Source: Crotophaga sulcirostris (lineage: Eukaryota > Chordata > Aves > Cuculiformes > Crotophagidae). Taken from it: a DNA stretch of 64,000 nt. The stretch's first letter is position 1, and every line of letters begins with the position of its first letter. Position numbers and translations under genes: made by a program. The notes beneath the pieces are model-generated. The model was not told where the DNA came from and searched no databases. It was given only the letters and a program-made list of their open reading frames with translations. Location: NCBI GenBank assembly GCA_013397455.1, contig VYZB01000337.1:320764-384763 (forward strand), given 5' to 3'. Of this stretch, positions 1 to 13,470 are shown in pieces.

Positions 1-1147
1 AATGATTGATTTTTATGGTACCATGAAAATTGTAGCTCTGCAGCTGAGGAAGGAAGACTTGCTTCAAAGCAGTTTTCATGATGAATCATTGCTAAATAGA
101 AATGGCTCTAATACTTTCTCTACCTCGAGAAAACTTTTAAAAATATAGTAACTACATTGCCAGAGTGGGTTATTGTTTGCTTGGAATGGTATCTTCCCAA
201 GATAAGGGTGAGAATGAGTAACAACCTAACAAATGGTTACTGTCACACACATTAAGTTATTCTCTCCACATACTCCCCAGTCCTAAACCATTTAATCTGG
301 CATGTGGCCTCTCTTCTGCCGTGAAAGAGAAATTGGAACTTCAATACATTTCCCATGAGTGCAAATGACCATTCTTCCCAGTGCAAGTGCCCATTCTCTA
401 GAGAGTGACACTAAGGAGGAAGGCTAAAAAGCTTCCCAGAGAGAACCCCTCCTCCTGGAGGTAGACACACCATTTTCTCTGAGAGAAGAAACGAATCTGA
501 AGTAGCAGAGTGGCGATCTGGGATTTTAGGAGTGGGAAGCACTTGAACTTCCATGGTGAAGGTTTGGGTTGAAATTTGAGAATGCGGGTAGAAGGAAGGT
601 TTAATGAATTTAACACTGGAAGTTCTTATGGACAAGTGGATTGGATGCAGGAAGAAGTTTTGCGGGGACCGGAATAGGGCGTGCATGGGCTTAGGCAGGG
701 AGAACTTGGAGTTGCTGCCCAGAATTTTGGTACATGGAGTAACCCCCCATGCCTCCACAGGCCTGTCCTTAGTAAAAGGTGTGCTCTTGTTGCACATACC
801 ACTGGCATTTGCTACTGTTGTCATAATTTGTAATGGAAAACCCTTTTAAGTATTGATTTATCAGTAGATTAACAACTTTTTACTTTTGCATTCTCTTTAT
901 GTGTAACTAAAATGAATAAAAGCCACTGCCTCAGCACATGTTCTCAAGTCAAAAAATGGATTAAGCTCTTTGTATTTCTAAAGACCACAGTGGAGTATAA
1001 AAGCAGAATGTTACAAAATCTGAGACACTTTAAAAGTAATAACCTGTGCTTTATATAAATAACCTATCTCATAAGAGAAAACAGTTTAATATGTAAAAGG
1101 TACTGATTAAATTATGGTCCTGAATTAATTTTGATGATGTTAAATAG
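1..1147 (+). other. IDE: IDE intron (3' part), upstream of penultimate exon
   Basis: This AT-rich stretch precedes the acceptor AG at 1146-1147. I looked for the preceding IDE exon (residues leading up to MDSC in the human protein) and did not find it, so that exon must lie before the window. Overlapping short open frames near 400-850 on both strands show no family resemblance and no splice context. Nothing else was recognised here. Confidence 0.7.
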
Positions 1148-1215
1148 GCCCTGTTGTTGGAGAATTTCCATGCCAAAATGATGTGAACCTGGCACCAGCA
1201 CCACCACTACCACAG
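1148..1215 (+). CDS. IDE: IDE penultimate coding exon (insulin-degrading enzyme)
   Basis: IDE is a zinc metallopeptidase of the M16A (inverzincin) family that degrades insulin, amyloid-beta and other small peptides in its closed catalytic chamber. This 68-base exon begins with the last two bases of a split codon (Cys expected from the human protein), then encodes PVVGEFPCQNDVNLAPAPPLPQ, and ends with complete codon CAG at 1213-1215 before GT at 1216. An in-frame stop at 1141-1143 shows that the frame cannot extend upstream. The residues match the human C-terminal region (PVVGEFPCQNDINL...PALPQ, recalled from memory) with a few conservative changes. The pyrimidine tract before the acceptor is weak, so the exact 5' boundary rests mainly on the protein match. 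The catalytic HxxEH motif is encoded far upstream of the window. Confidence 0.9.
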
Positions 1216-2381
1216 GTAAAAAGAAACAACACGCCAAAAATCCCAGGCTTTGTTCTTAACATGGAAGTTTAGAATCATTAGATATAAGTTTATAGGAAGA
1301 AGAAAACTTCTTGAAATTCATGCTTTTGTGGGGCTGACATTTCACCTTTTTTCCACATGCATTGTCATCCTCAGTAACAACAGAGATTTTTCCTAATTTT
1401 TTTTTTTTTTTAATTTTTAATTCATGTTATATTTGTTCCTTCTGTTCCATTGAAACGAAAGCTAACAGTAGTAGTTAACTCTACTGAGTATCTACACGGT
1501 GGAGTAAAACACAGATTGTCTTTGTCTGAAAATACTGATTGGATGTATCAAGTGCCAAGAGAAAGATGCACATGCATCAATGAATTTATCATCTTTGTTT
1601 AAAAAAAAACCAACCCAAACCCAGCCTCAAACCAGCAACAACAAACCCAACTATCTGATCATTATCTTAAAGCTTAAAATATTAATGCCTATTCCTGTCA
1701 GTGTGTAATCTGTGGAGGAAGCAATTTGACAAATTCTAGCCATACAACTATTACAGATTTCACTCTGTGGAGATATATGACTGGACCCTTACTGGGCCTT
1801 CAATTTTTTATTTTTTTTTGTAGAAGGATGGTAATGTTAGTCCCAGTAGATAATTAACTTTTTACAGTGCAGTAGATCTGTGTTCTTATTCAGTCTTTAT
1901 AGGTGAAACAACCACCGTGGGTGGAAATTTCTGTATTAATTATATGGATATTTTAGCCACTATGACTGAAAGATTACAAAGTTACTTTGTTACTGCAAGT
2001 AAAAGTAATAGCTTATAAAATTCCTACTGGTTTTAAGATCTTGCCTCTGCTATTCTAAGGATGGGTGGGATGTTCTGAAGTAGAATTTGTAAACAAAAAG
2101 GCAAGCGTTGCACTTACTGAGGTTCCTGCCATTATTTGTAATGCAATTACTGCATTATAGCTATTGTTTTAAATTATCTAGAGTAAATGTGAAACCATTT
2201 ATTTCCTAAGAAATAGCACTATTTTGTAATTGTGAAATGTGAACCACTGATACTGTAGAAAAGAGCAAGAAAGATGTGTTTACATGCAGCTGTAGCAAAA
2301 GTTAAAGTGAAAAGCGAGGAATTTCTCACTTCTCTGATTAAAGATATTGAGCAGCCTTTTCTTGCCTACGCTTCTTTGCAG
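1216..2381 (+). other. IDE: Last IDE intron
   Basis: GT at 1216-1217 and AG at 2380-2381 bound a phase-0 intron of 1,166 bases. It contains T-rich runs near 1398-1412 and 1807-1820 and an A/C-rich patch near 1600-1650, but no recognisable gene or repeat family. The open frame running into the last exon from 2274 is intronic. Confidence 0.85.
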
Positions 2382-2477
2382 CCAAGTGTGATTGAAAATA
2401 TGACAGAATTCAAACGCAGTCTGCCACTCTTTCCACTGGTGAAACCACATATCAATTTCATGGCTGCAAAACTGTGA
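2382..2477 (+). CDS. IDE: IDE terminal coding exon with stop codon and AKL C-terminus
   Basis: The acceptor is the pyrimidine-rich stretch ending in AG at 2380-2381. The exon starts in phase 0, as required by the previous exon, and encodes 31 residues beginning [20 protein letters not shown] and ending INFMAAKL, then TGA at 2475-2477. The last ~24 residues are nearly identical to human IDE. The terminal AKL is the PTS1-type peroxisomal targeting tripeptide known for IDE. This part of the enzyme belongs to the C-terminal M16 domain, which helps close the catalytic chamber but holds no catalytic residue. Only the last 53 complete residues of a roughly 1,019-residue protein fall in this window. 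The neighbouring gene MARCHF5 converges on it from the right. Confidence 0.96.
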   Translation, partial: PSVIENMTEFKRSLPLFPLVKPHINFMAAKL

Positions 2478-4980
2478 AGAACCCCAATGGATGAAGAAAT
2501 GCAAATGATCAGTGCTGGCATGGTTTCAGGGGACTTCATGATGAACAAAATTAGTAAAGAGCGTTAGGGTAAATGGTTCTGTCCGTTATGAAAGTCCCAA
2601 ATTCCTTCTTGGTTCATTTGACATTAGCTGTGTGTTAGGGATAGAGAGTATATAAAAATCAGTTGTGGTCATGTGTCATTTACATTACAGACAACCTGTT
2701 GAAAACCAAAATCAACTGAAACAATGAGAATAAAAAACTTGTAGATGCAGTATATTTTTAAAATATACCCTTCAAATGTTCATTTTGATAAAATAACCCT
2801 CCAGAGCAAACAAAATCGCTTGAAATATCCCTATTACTTTGGAAAAACACCATTTAGTATCCCAATAACTATCTTATTGGGGGCTGGAGGGGGTGAGAAA
2901 GTAGGTCCTTTTTGGGATAGCGTCAATGATTTTTCTTAAAAATAGAGACTTTCACATTTTGTTGAAGTGATGTGTTGAGTGATACTTTTTTAATTGATCC
3001 TTAATGCAACCAACATATTTTCTATTTAAGTTTTATGAAGACCAGTGGGGGGGGAGAAATGAAATTTGACAACACAGCAGTAAGTGAGAGAATTGATTTA
3101 ATGAGAATAATTGAAGATGCGGGTGTGATTTTAACCTTTCTATACAAATTTGGGGACGTTTTATATTAAAACTAGTAAAATGCTGGAAACACTTTAATAG
3201 TGCATCTTATTTTTGTAATCAAAATTGTTGTCCCAGTCTCTTGATATTGTCATCATCTCGTTCAGTTGTTCAGTGTTACTGTGAATTGTTTCCATTTGAT
3301 ATATAAAATACTTCATTTGGTGTCATGTTTTGTTTTCAGCTGCGCATGGACTGATGGAGAATTAAGTCTCTTTTGCCCTGTTTGTTATGTTATGTCTCAG
3401 TCCTAAGTACTTACTAGTGTGAATAACCTAAAGCACGTGTTAATTCTTGCCTCAAGAACAGGTGAATGTCAAATATTGTCCTTCTTGTCCTTGGGGAAGG
3501 CGTTTGAGACAGCGCAGGACTTGGTTAGCAGTACCGCTATCACGGAGGGTGTGCTTCAGGTTACATCACAAAACATTCGGTCTAGCTTCTTTTATGAAGG
3601 ATGCACAAAACTCAGAAGGCTCAAGAATCTATGCTGAAATAATCTTTCTTTATATAAATATATATTCCATAATTTAGTAAAATGGTAAAACAATATATGG
3701 TGTCTAATCATCATGTTTTATGCAGAGTGGGCCTGTGCTTGGGACAAATAAAGAAAGGTAAGGAAGCATCTCACTAAGTTCTTCTGCCTGTTTAATGCAT
3801 AAAACTGATTGTAGTTATTCAGACAGCAGTGAAGATATAAAATCTGCTTATCAGGGGTGTTACTGAGAGTTTGATTCTTATTAAAAGAACCTAAAACGAA
3901 GGCACTGATGCGATACGCACGTTGTCATACGTCAGAATCTGCTATATTCAACAGAGCTGTTCTTGACATTGAATCAATGTTCTTTCTTACATTGGCTCTG
4001 AAGCCAAATTAAATGAATGTTTGACAGGGGAAGGACCTTAAGTTGTATTTGCCTGAGATTCTCTTCTAATTAAATAAATACAGTGTATTTAAAAGTTGGT
4101 TTAAAGGTTAAAAGCACATATTTCAACATCCTTTTAATAAATGTAATGATTGTTTGTGATGTAACCTGTTGCCAAGGAAGGCCACTAGCATTTTTTTGTA
4201 GCCTGAGGAGAAAGAAAATTAAACGTAGTATAAGCCAAAACAGAAAAGTTGTCTCTGTTCACCACATTTTTCATGGATCCTTCAAATAAATTGGGCTTAT
4301 TGCCCTCTTGCGTTTCACTTTTGTTTATAGTTTTCTTTTAGTAAAAGTATTTGTATTATATATATTAAAAGTTTCGACAACATATTATAAAAATATATAT
4401 TTTGGGATCTAGTATTTAAACACACCACTCTTACAGTGAATAAAATGAAGTGGCTTCTATTATGTGTAAAAATAAATAAATGAATATATACTCACAGAAA
4501 TACTATCAACTCTGATTTTAACAAATTATATAAATACATTGGAATGACAGTGTATTTAACACAAGCTTAAAGGTCATGTTTTCCAGAAGGAAAAATGTAG
4601 AATTTCAAAGTTCTGTGACTTGGATGTGGAAACCTAGCAACTCATAATTGCTCTTAAGTGTTCTCCAGCATTTTACAGTTTCTGAGTTTGATATAGCAGT
4701 AAATTTTGATAAACTCAGGCATATTAATGGATTCATTTCGATGGATCCAAAGCTGCAGTGTCTACAAGCAATAAAAAACTACCTAGAATACACTGTAATT
4801 CAATTTTAGTGCTTGTTAATTAGTTTATGTAAGAAACCATAAATTATTATTACATAACTGTAATTTTTTGCAAGTGCTATTTTAAGCAGTTGGTGTGGAA
4901 TTGGGTGCATGTGACACAGCCAGTATGACAGAGTGCTAGAGTTATTCTGTTTACAATAAACAATCTGAATTTAATGTTTG
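2478..4980 (+). other. IDE: Probable IDE 3' UTR and immediate downstream region
   Basis: The IDE stop is followed by AT-rich sequence with several AATAAA hexamers on the + strand, at about 2729-2734, 3747-3752, 4439-4444 and 4955-4960. Any could be the cleavage signal, and more than one may be used. Which is used cannot be decided from sequence alone. Short open frames at 3419-3677 are not recognisable proteins. Confidence 0.4.
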
Positions 4981-7900
4981 GAGTTCTTAATTTGTTTCAT
5001 TTGAACTTTTTGCATACTGGTAATGTTACATCTATCAGTCTGTGCATGTTTATTAGTCTCTGTTAATTGTGATTTTCTGCTATCCAGTTGCCTGGACTCT
5101 AGTGAAGCTGAGCAGCATTGCTGGAGAGGTGTTCCCAGTCCCTCCTGGGGAAGTTTCAGAGGACGTCCTAGGTAGATCCCCCTCTACTGCTCTCTTGAGT
5201 GTTGGAAAACTTAATAATGCAAAAGTAGAAATATTGCACGAGACAGGATTTTAATTATCCAATCTGGAATTGTAAATTCAGAGCCTTGCTGCAGCCAGAC
5301 GGAGTTGTGCCTGGTGCAGCTTTGCAGTGTTGCTTTTGAGACATTGCTTTCCCTGGTCATTTTATTTGTTCTGTGCACACCCCAAGATGAAGTTTAGAAG
5401 GGTTAGGAGTGAGCATGATTGTTAGAACATAAATAGTGTCAGTCCTGAACTCTGACAGGGTTAAGGATACGAAGTCAGCAGGCACTTCTGCTGTTCTGAT
5501 GGGGCTTCTTGCAGTCATATCTACAGTGCCACGTTAAATGTCCTTGGCACTGGCAGGAGTGGTTGGTACTCTTGGTGGAGAAATAAAATGCCTGCAACCC
5601 ATCTGTGAACTTGTATGTCCCCAGTATCAGGGCTCTTTCTCCACTCACAACTGTTAGGGACTGGTGACATTGGCTTTATTGGCTTTTGCAAAAAATCAAG
5701 CTATCCAGATTTCAGATTTACTTCCACTATTACTGTTAGCCATAAAAAAATGCTTGAGCTTTTTCAGAATATTGGTTAAATGCTTTGACATGGACAGCCC
5801 CTACGGATGATGTGTTCTACAGCGTAATCATGATGTGTGGAGAAAGCGTTACGTGCCTTTTAAATTTAATTTCATTTTTCTAGCTCTTATTTTAACACAA
5901 GGTCAGTGCATTTTAGTCTGCTTTCTCTCTACCATTTAACTGGTTAGTACGCTTCTGCTGTAGCCCCACTGTAAAGTGAAAAGTCATTTCAGGTTTTCCA
6001 TATTTTTTTAATAGCTACCATTGAACCAATAGTCACCTACAATGACGCCTGGGTCCTTCCCTTGAGCTGGTACCTAATTTAATATTCTAATCCAGCTCTG
6101 AAATACTTTGTTTTCAAGTCAATTTTTAATATTGCCACTGCATGCTGCACAATACAAGGCACATCTGGGTTGTTTTTAAGAAGAGATCAGAAACTCAGGC
6201 ACCTTTCTTACCTTGCTTGTAATTTCAGAAGAAGCCTGTGTAGATTCTGCTGAAAGGCGTTTACTTGGAATATTTCAGAGCGTACTTAGCATGCAAAGAA
6301 CATGCTTGTAACTTAGGGTGTGTGCTGTTGGTGGGATAGAGCACTAATTGTATGTGAAATCTGAATTGCAGTTGAAAGGAAGAAAGCATGTGTAAGGCCA
6401 GAGGCCCAGCAGAAGGGGAAATGTCACAGTTAAGCCAACTTACTTGAACTCAAGCATCTAAACAAAATTTAAAATTGAAAGGATTTATGACTTCTTAATT
6501 TAATATTTCTAAGCCACCCTCAGACTGTTAACTAAAAGTGCAGCACTAAAGGATGTTGACACCACACTGCTGAGTGTTTGCCACTGTTAACTTTTAGGAT
6601 TCCCTCATCGCTGATGCAATACGAAATTCTGAATTAAATTTGTTGAGTGTTTGTGCAGTGAGTGAGGGAGGATGCACAGCTCCAAGTGGACTTCAGGTTA
6701 CTGTTGCACAGAGCAAAGAAGTGACCAGGCTTAGACAGTGGGGAACTCTAGAGAGAGGCATCCAAGTTTAAATCCTCCGTCTTTCTGAGAATTCACCAGC
6801 ACGTGGGTCAGACCTGCTTCCTTCTGCTTCAGATTCCCATTACAGGTTTTCACTGCCAGCTCAGTTTCCCTTTCAAGAAGGGGAGCCAGGAGTCATGGTA
6901 CTTTCTAGCATCTGCCAAAGATATGTAAACTTTTCGCTGGAGCAGCAGTTGGAACTGGGGACCCCCTTCCAGCCCTCCCCTCCACTAGTGCACAGATCTG
7001 GGTGTCCCATGGTACGTGTGGGCTCATACCTGCTTGTGTTCTGGTGGTGAACGCTTACTCCACAAAGTTAGAACAGATTCAACAGAGGGAATGAGGAGAT
7101 CCCCAACCTCCTGGGGAGTGGGGAAGACGGGCTAGAGAAAATACTAATAGTAGATGGAAATGAAGTTGATTTTTGGTAACTTGCACCAACTGCTGAGTTG
7201 TGGCATGGAAGAACATGCTTTTTCTGTGGAGCCTGTTGTAAAGGATGAGTTCCTTTGATGGGAGAAATAGAAGGAGACCTGGTCATGGGTTCCAGGGAGA
7301 CATATGAGATCGATACTAATGCCTTTTACGTAGTTAAGCCTGAGTCAGTTCAGAGCATGTGCAAAGATGGTATTCTGGGAAATAAAAAATACACAATGTG
7401 AGTGGGTACAAATGTTCATGAAAGCTGAGCTTGGGCTTCGAAAATCTAAATTTTGGCTGTGATGCCTTTTAGTGGACAGGGGTCTGAAAAATTTGCTGAA
7501 TAGAATTAATGTGGTGCACTCGGTAATATTAGAACTGGTTTAAAACACCAGAAGTCTGTGAACATTTCACAGCAGTAATGCTCAAAAATGCTTTGCTTGG
7601 TATTCTGCAACTTGTCTAGCTTGCTTTGGAATGAAGTGAGGTTAGCAGGACAGGTTTCAACCCAAATTATTATTTGCACTTGTGTGTAAAAGCCAGGGAA
7701 GGTCACAACAGATGAGTGCCCATCAGTGCTCTTGAGTCAGTAAGCTGTCACTTGATCTTGTCATTCCAGTAACTTTTAGCCTGCTCAGACTTGTTCCAAG
7801 TCTTCTGCAGTACTGAGGGGGGAGAAAGTGCTCCTTACGACCGCTTGCTGCCAGTGAAATTCTCTGACTGTGAGATACCAGTGTCTTTCACTGGCACATG

Positions 7901-10900
7901 TCTGTTAAAGGTGAAGCTTCAGGAATCTGAAAAAAAGATCTATGCAGCTAATTCTGCCATCGTCACAGATTGGATCAATATTCATTTCCAGATAAAACTG
8001 TAGGAAGGGAAAGTAATTGTGACAATTCTGCCGCATTAAATGTATTTTAGGAACACAGGAATCTGTAGGTAGAACTGGATCTGGCCTCTCCGCAAGGTGA
8101 TTGTTTTAGTTCCAATACTCTTTCTGTCATCTTCAAAGGCAGAGACATCTGCTGTTCATCTCACATTGCCTCACATCTCGCTGTCCAAGGCGAGATGCCC
8201 AGAGTACTGTCATTGTCCCATCAGCCAAAAGTGTCACTGATGTCCCCTCAGCACTGGCAAGCACTGGCTGTGGGCTGCACGCATGTTCTAGGGTATTTTT
8301 TTTATGATTAGAACTAACCTTCTAATCTTGGCAAACTCTATCCATGGAATTATCCAGAGATGGCATCTACAGTGTGTCTAGACCTAGAGAGCCACACTGG
8401 GCTGCTGTGGAAGCTCAGCGAAGGGGGAGATGTAAGCAAGTAGAACTATTTCAGAGATAATTTGAAAACTGGTGCTACTCAACCGCAGCAGGAGACTGAT
8501 CTGCTGTTGTATGCACAATGTGATCTTATTGCTGTGAGTAACCTAATAAAAACGTACCTTATGCAGCCTTTTCCTGAAAGGAGGCATCTTTAAGAGTGGA
8601 ATAGCTTGTAGGCTTTGTGTAACTTGAAGAATGCATATGCAAAGAATGCTTGTGGTTTGGATTCTCCACTTGAATTTAAATGTCAGTAATCACTAGTTTA
8701 AAGATGTTATGAATGTGAAAATACAAAAGATTGTATTAAGCTGAGTGTATACAAAATGTAAGAACGAGCTGGGGTGCATGCGCGCACTTTGAGCTGCTTA
8801 ATAAAGGTATTGTTGAAATGGAAGATAATGCATTGAAGTTGAAAGCAACAAGTTGCATGCCATTTTGCACTTTTTGTCTGATAATCATGTCTATCTGTCA
8901 TGTCATTGTGTATAAAGTATAAATTCCTGTGAAAAGCGTTGTGTTATGTCTGTCTGTAAACGACCAATGCGCAATTGTGGCGCTGTATAGCTAATAATAT
9001 GTATTGGGCTTTTTAAAATGTTTGACTTGAGTAATTACGAGTGCATACAAGACCTTGTTTTCAGGACAACTTGCAGTGTCTGAACAGCCCAAGTTTCTTT
9101 GAGCTTTGAAAGCAACAGAATAAAAGGTAGCAGAATGTCTCATTAATTTTATTAACTCTGTATTATCTACTAAACAGACACAAAAAAAGGCAGGCGAGAT
9201 AATTTGGAGATTAAACCCTTACTAAATACTTAAGATGGCCTGACAGTTGGAGTAAATGTGTTGCCTGTAGTATGTTGATAGCCCTAGATTATAAATAGGT
9301 GTTTTCTTACTGTGGTTTTGGCATAAATTCTTAGTAATTTAAAATAATATTTTTTTTTGTTGGAATACCTTAATAGTTCTGGAATTATTGTAACATTCAG
9401 GGTTTTTTTCTTTAATTTGAGATCTAGATTTAGAGTCTCAGCCTTCTATTGAAAGAACATTCAACAGAGTATTATAGTTCCATATCTTGCTGGATTGAGC
9501 TTTAATTTAGCAGTGGTGTTGGAGATACGTGACAGAGATCTGGTACAAAGATGTCAGAGGAGCTGCCTGGCTGTTCCCCAGGAGTTGCCACACACCATGC
9601 AAGCAAAAAAGATGAACCCCAAGATAACGTATGCAGACACTTGCGAAATACGCATTTGCCATGTCATTAATCTCTCATTTTTTCTTAAGCTAAAGTAAAT
9701 AATCCACCTTCCAAAACTGTGGAAAGCTTTAATAAATCTGATTGTCCAGCAGCTCAGGAAGAGGTAATTGTCCAGAAAATGGGCTGCAACACGAAATCAA
9801 AAGTGAGCGTAGATTTGTGTGTGCGATTAAAGCAGACTATAAGAGGTAGCACAATCCGTAAGTTTAAACTGTTTTACTTCTGGTAATTTCTGGGTCATGG
9901 GGAATGCTGAGGTGCCCTCATATGTGGTACCAGAAAAGTAGTGGTGATTGCATGCGCAGTCCTGCTAGGCTGGCCTTGCAGAGGAGAGGCTGCACCATTT
10001 GGAGAGGTGTAATGGGAATGGGCAGCACTACAGTGTCCACGGACCAACAGCAGCTCTTGGGCATAGAAAGCTGAATTGGTAATGATTTTTCCTTGTCCTG
10101 AAAGTATGAATGGCCAAAGCTGTCGGGAGAGGAAAAGGATGCCCTCTTTGTTGGCTCATTGCAATCTTGGATGTGTTGTGCAAACAGTGTGAGTTCTGTT
10201 CTTGAGCAGCAGCTACAGCAAAGGAAATCTTCCTACTTAACAGGTGTTTTCTACTCTTTAATAGTAAATGTTACTGCCTTTTCCTGGTCAGAAGAGAAGT
10301 TTATGTCTGTCTCCTCTTTTGCAGTAATTATGGTGCACTATGAGTGCTATTTCCAATGAGTTACCTGTGCCCCCAGGCAGTGCCTGTGCATATGTATTGG
10401 AAATCACCTGTTGCATCTTCTTAGTGAACGACGCAGCAGAACTGGGTGGTTTATTTATGGTGACACAAGACTTCAGTTTGATTTTTTTGGTACCTCGCTG
10501 AGTCTTCAGAGCTGGCATTTGCTAAAATATCTTTTGACCTGGAAAGTCAAGCAGGAATGACTTAACTGACAGTAAATACTGAACTCTTCAGTGCCATTTT
10601 TACAGTAATGATTTTCAGAGTAGCATTGTACCCTTAATTTGTAGAGGAACGTTCAGGTAGTCATGCATGTTCAATCATTCACAAGGTTGGGGTAAGAGGA
10701 GGCCAGGAAAGGAAGACTTGAATCTTTTGTTGTTGTTGTTAGGTTTTCTTATCTGTTTCAAAGTTTAAAGAAAATTTGCTATGCAAGAAATCAAGCTTCA
10801 TATCTTAATTTGTAGAAAGTGTCAAGTTTTAAAAAAACAGGTACACTGTAATTTTTTTTAAATTAATGTAAAGTTCAATTTTCATTGCTTGGAAAACAGC

Positions 10901-13238
10901 ACATACTTCCAAAAAAACCTGTCAGCTTAAACAGTTCACCCTGAAACAAGCGGCTTTGGTGGCATCTTTCCTGCACACTGTAACTAAAATTCCTCTTGGT
11001 GCTATACGGTACAAGATTTGCTGTTGTTCCCTGTAACCATGTAAAGAGTTGTACATCTCCTCTTCATGCATGCAAACAATATTCTTCATTCCGTGGAGGA
11101 AAACTGTGTCTGTACGATGCTACAGATCAAACCATAAAACTTAAAATGCTTCATTGGGGAAAATAAATCACTTTTAAATTGAAGAGATGGTACAGATGTG
11201 TATTTTGTAAAGAGCAGGACTGCGTGAAGGCTTTATCTTCACCAGTTCAGCGTCTCATTAGGTGTCCTGTGGCCTAAAACTTGCTTTCCATACACTCTCC
11301 AAGCTGGTGATGGTGGCGGTAGTCCTGTTCCCTTTGGTCCTGGTGCCCCAGTGCCCCAGGAGCGAGGGAATGGGGCTGCGGTCCCCAAGCTGAGGCACCG
11401 TGAGGTGATGGGAGAGGCCAGGCCTGCACTGGCTGAGGGTGGGGAACCCCTGTCCCCCTGGCTGGGGCTGATGCGGGAGCGAGGGATGCGTGAGATGTGA
11501 TGGTGGCACTGGAGGCAGCCAAGGCCATGGAGTGCCATAGGCTCTGCTGCATCTCACAGCTGCCTCGTTTGGGGTTTTGGTTTATTTTTTTTTTAGGGGA
11601 TGGGGCTGTCCATGGCAGTGGGAGGTGACTCTCACTAACTGCGTACTTTGCACAATGAATGATGAACAGAATCACCTGGGGACTGGAAATTGTCTGCCCC
11701 TTTCTCTGGTCTTTGCTGTGCAGCAGGAGCTTCCTTTTTGCCTGCTTCAGGCTTCCTGCTCAGTGTGAGCATCCCTGGGCTGTGGTGGCTGTCTAATGCA
11801 GCTGCTTGGAAGAGATGCCTGCCTTGCACACTGGCAGGATAAACTGCTTATCCTACCTTCTGTAATTCTGTCACAGAGAGCAAAAGCTCATCTGATTGGT
11901 TTAACTTAAGGGTAAATACAAATCAATGTGGCTGAAGGAGACAGAAAATGGAGAAAAGATTCTGCATCAGCTGATTTGTATTTAAAGGCTTTATTCTGCT
12001 TCCTCTCGCTTACTAAAAATAATTTCTTTTCTGGTTTGGAGAAATAAGATATAAATGATACCCTGGCAAGAAGTGCATAAAATCTGACAGATGAATAAAT
12101 TGTACTCTCCAGAGCTGTAAGCTTGAGAACACTGCAAAGATAATGCATGTTCTTGGCTTGAGAGAAGTCCTGTCTATTAGAAATACACCCCTCTGAAGAC
12201 TGATCTGAACTTTTGAGCTTTCAATTGAATAATTACTCTGCGAGATCTGAAATCTTTTGAATTATTTAATTTCCCATTCACCAAAATTGAATAACATTGC
12301 AGTTGGTGATTTAAAATGTTGCCGAATTAGTGATGATGTTTTGTTAAATTCCCTTTTGTCTTTCATCAGTTTTCTATTTCAAAGACCTGAGCCGATGCAG
12401 ACAGTGTATCATCACCCCAGTGCAGGGGAGAGATGAGTCAGAGATTTGTCAGCTTGAGTGACCTTAGACCTGCTGATGCCTCCAAAGCACCACGATGCAA
12501 GGCTGAAGTGATGGTGCTTGTATATTAAAGAGCAAGACTGAGAAGGCTAAAGCTTCTTCTCTAAGATGTGTTCTTCTGACCCTCTCTGCTGCAGCCTTGC
12601 GTGGAGAACAGGGCAGATTCACACACACAGGGCTGTAATAAATTAGAATTCCAGTGTTCTCTCTAGGCTTGCACTGCACCCACAGCTGTGATACAGAGGG
12701 CTGGTCTCGTTCATAACATGATACAAAACCTGCAACTCTTCTGCCCAGCAGTTGGTGCAGTTCCAGCATCCTGCCACAATGTTCTTTTGCAGTCCCTGAG
12801 GCTGACCTGGCCTCTGTGAAGCTGTTGTACTGTGGTCTGTCTGCATTTTGCTATCAGAGCCTTCTAATGCACCACTAAAGACAGAGGCTTTATAAATAAA
12901 ATTACTGTACCTCCGGGGGGGGGGGGGGGGGGGAATGCACAAAGCTTGCTCAGTAGAGCAAGTTAGTCTCACTCCCCCTTGCTTAGGTGAAGCAAGCAGC
13001 CGCTAACTCAGCTCTATCTGCTTCTGGGCTGTGCTTTCACTGCACAGGGAGGGCAGGGGCCAGCCGGTGCCCTTTATGCCTTTGCCTCAGAGGCCCAAGT
13101 CCTGGGAGAACTGGACTTGGCATCCCTCCCACAGGAAGAGTGAGGTACCATCCTGCCAGCCTGGCTCCAGTACAGAGTAACTACCTTCAGGTCAGTCCAG
13201 AGCTTGAAGTTGCCAGTGCCCCAGGAATGGACCCCTGG
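4981..13238. other. Intergenic DNA between convergent IDE and MARCHF5
   Basis: No exon, RNA gene or recognisable transposable element was seen in these 8.3 kb. Additional AATAAA hexamers occur on the + strand at 8545-8550 and 9119-9124, so a long IDE 3' UTR isoform is possible but unsupported. A GC-rich patch spans about 11270-11560, with overlapping open frames on the - strand that look like composition effects. A short GTT run lies near 10727-10742. Everything else appears to be ordinary AT-rich avian intergenic sequence. Confidence 0.55.
12915..12933 (+). repeat. Homopolymer G tract (19 bases)
   Basis: Nineteen consecutive G residues follow CTCC. Such tracts arise by slippage, can form G-quadruplexes, and are often miscounted in assemblies. 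Confidence 0.95.
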
Positions 13239-13470
13239 TATCACAGTATCACAAGATTGGAAAGGACGGACCTTTGAGATCATGGAGTCCAACCTATAAC
13301 GCAACACTAACACCAACCCATCATCTAAACCATGGCACTCAGTGCCTCATCCAGTCTCCTCTTAAACACCTCCAGGGTCGGCGACTCCACCACCTCCCTG
13401 GGCAGCACATTCCAATGGCCAATCACCCTTTCAAGGAAGAACTTTTTCCTAATATCAAGCCTAAACTACA
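13239..13470 (-). mobile_element. CR1 LINE fragment, 5'-truncated
   Basis: Left edge shows repeated TATCACAG units, the CR1 3' microsatellite in reverse orientation, followed by the typical CR1 block about TTTGAGATCATGGAGTCCAA. On the - strand it encodes remnants of the C-terminal end of the CR1 reverse-transcriptase polyprotein. It aligns by eye almost base for base with the element at 51126-51578 up to about 13470, where similarity stops. That is ordinary 5' truncation during target-primed reverse transcription. It is a dead copy with no complete ORF. Confidence 0.93.

Noticed and set aside
2274..2381. N-terminal extension of the open frame leading into the last IDE exon
   Set aside because: The clear acceptor AG at 2380-2381 and the match with human IDE begin at 2382. 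The upstream residues are intron.
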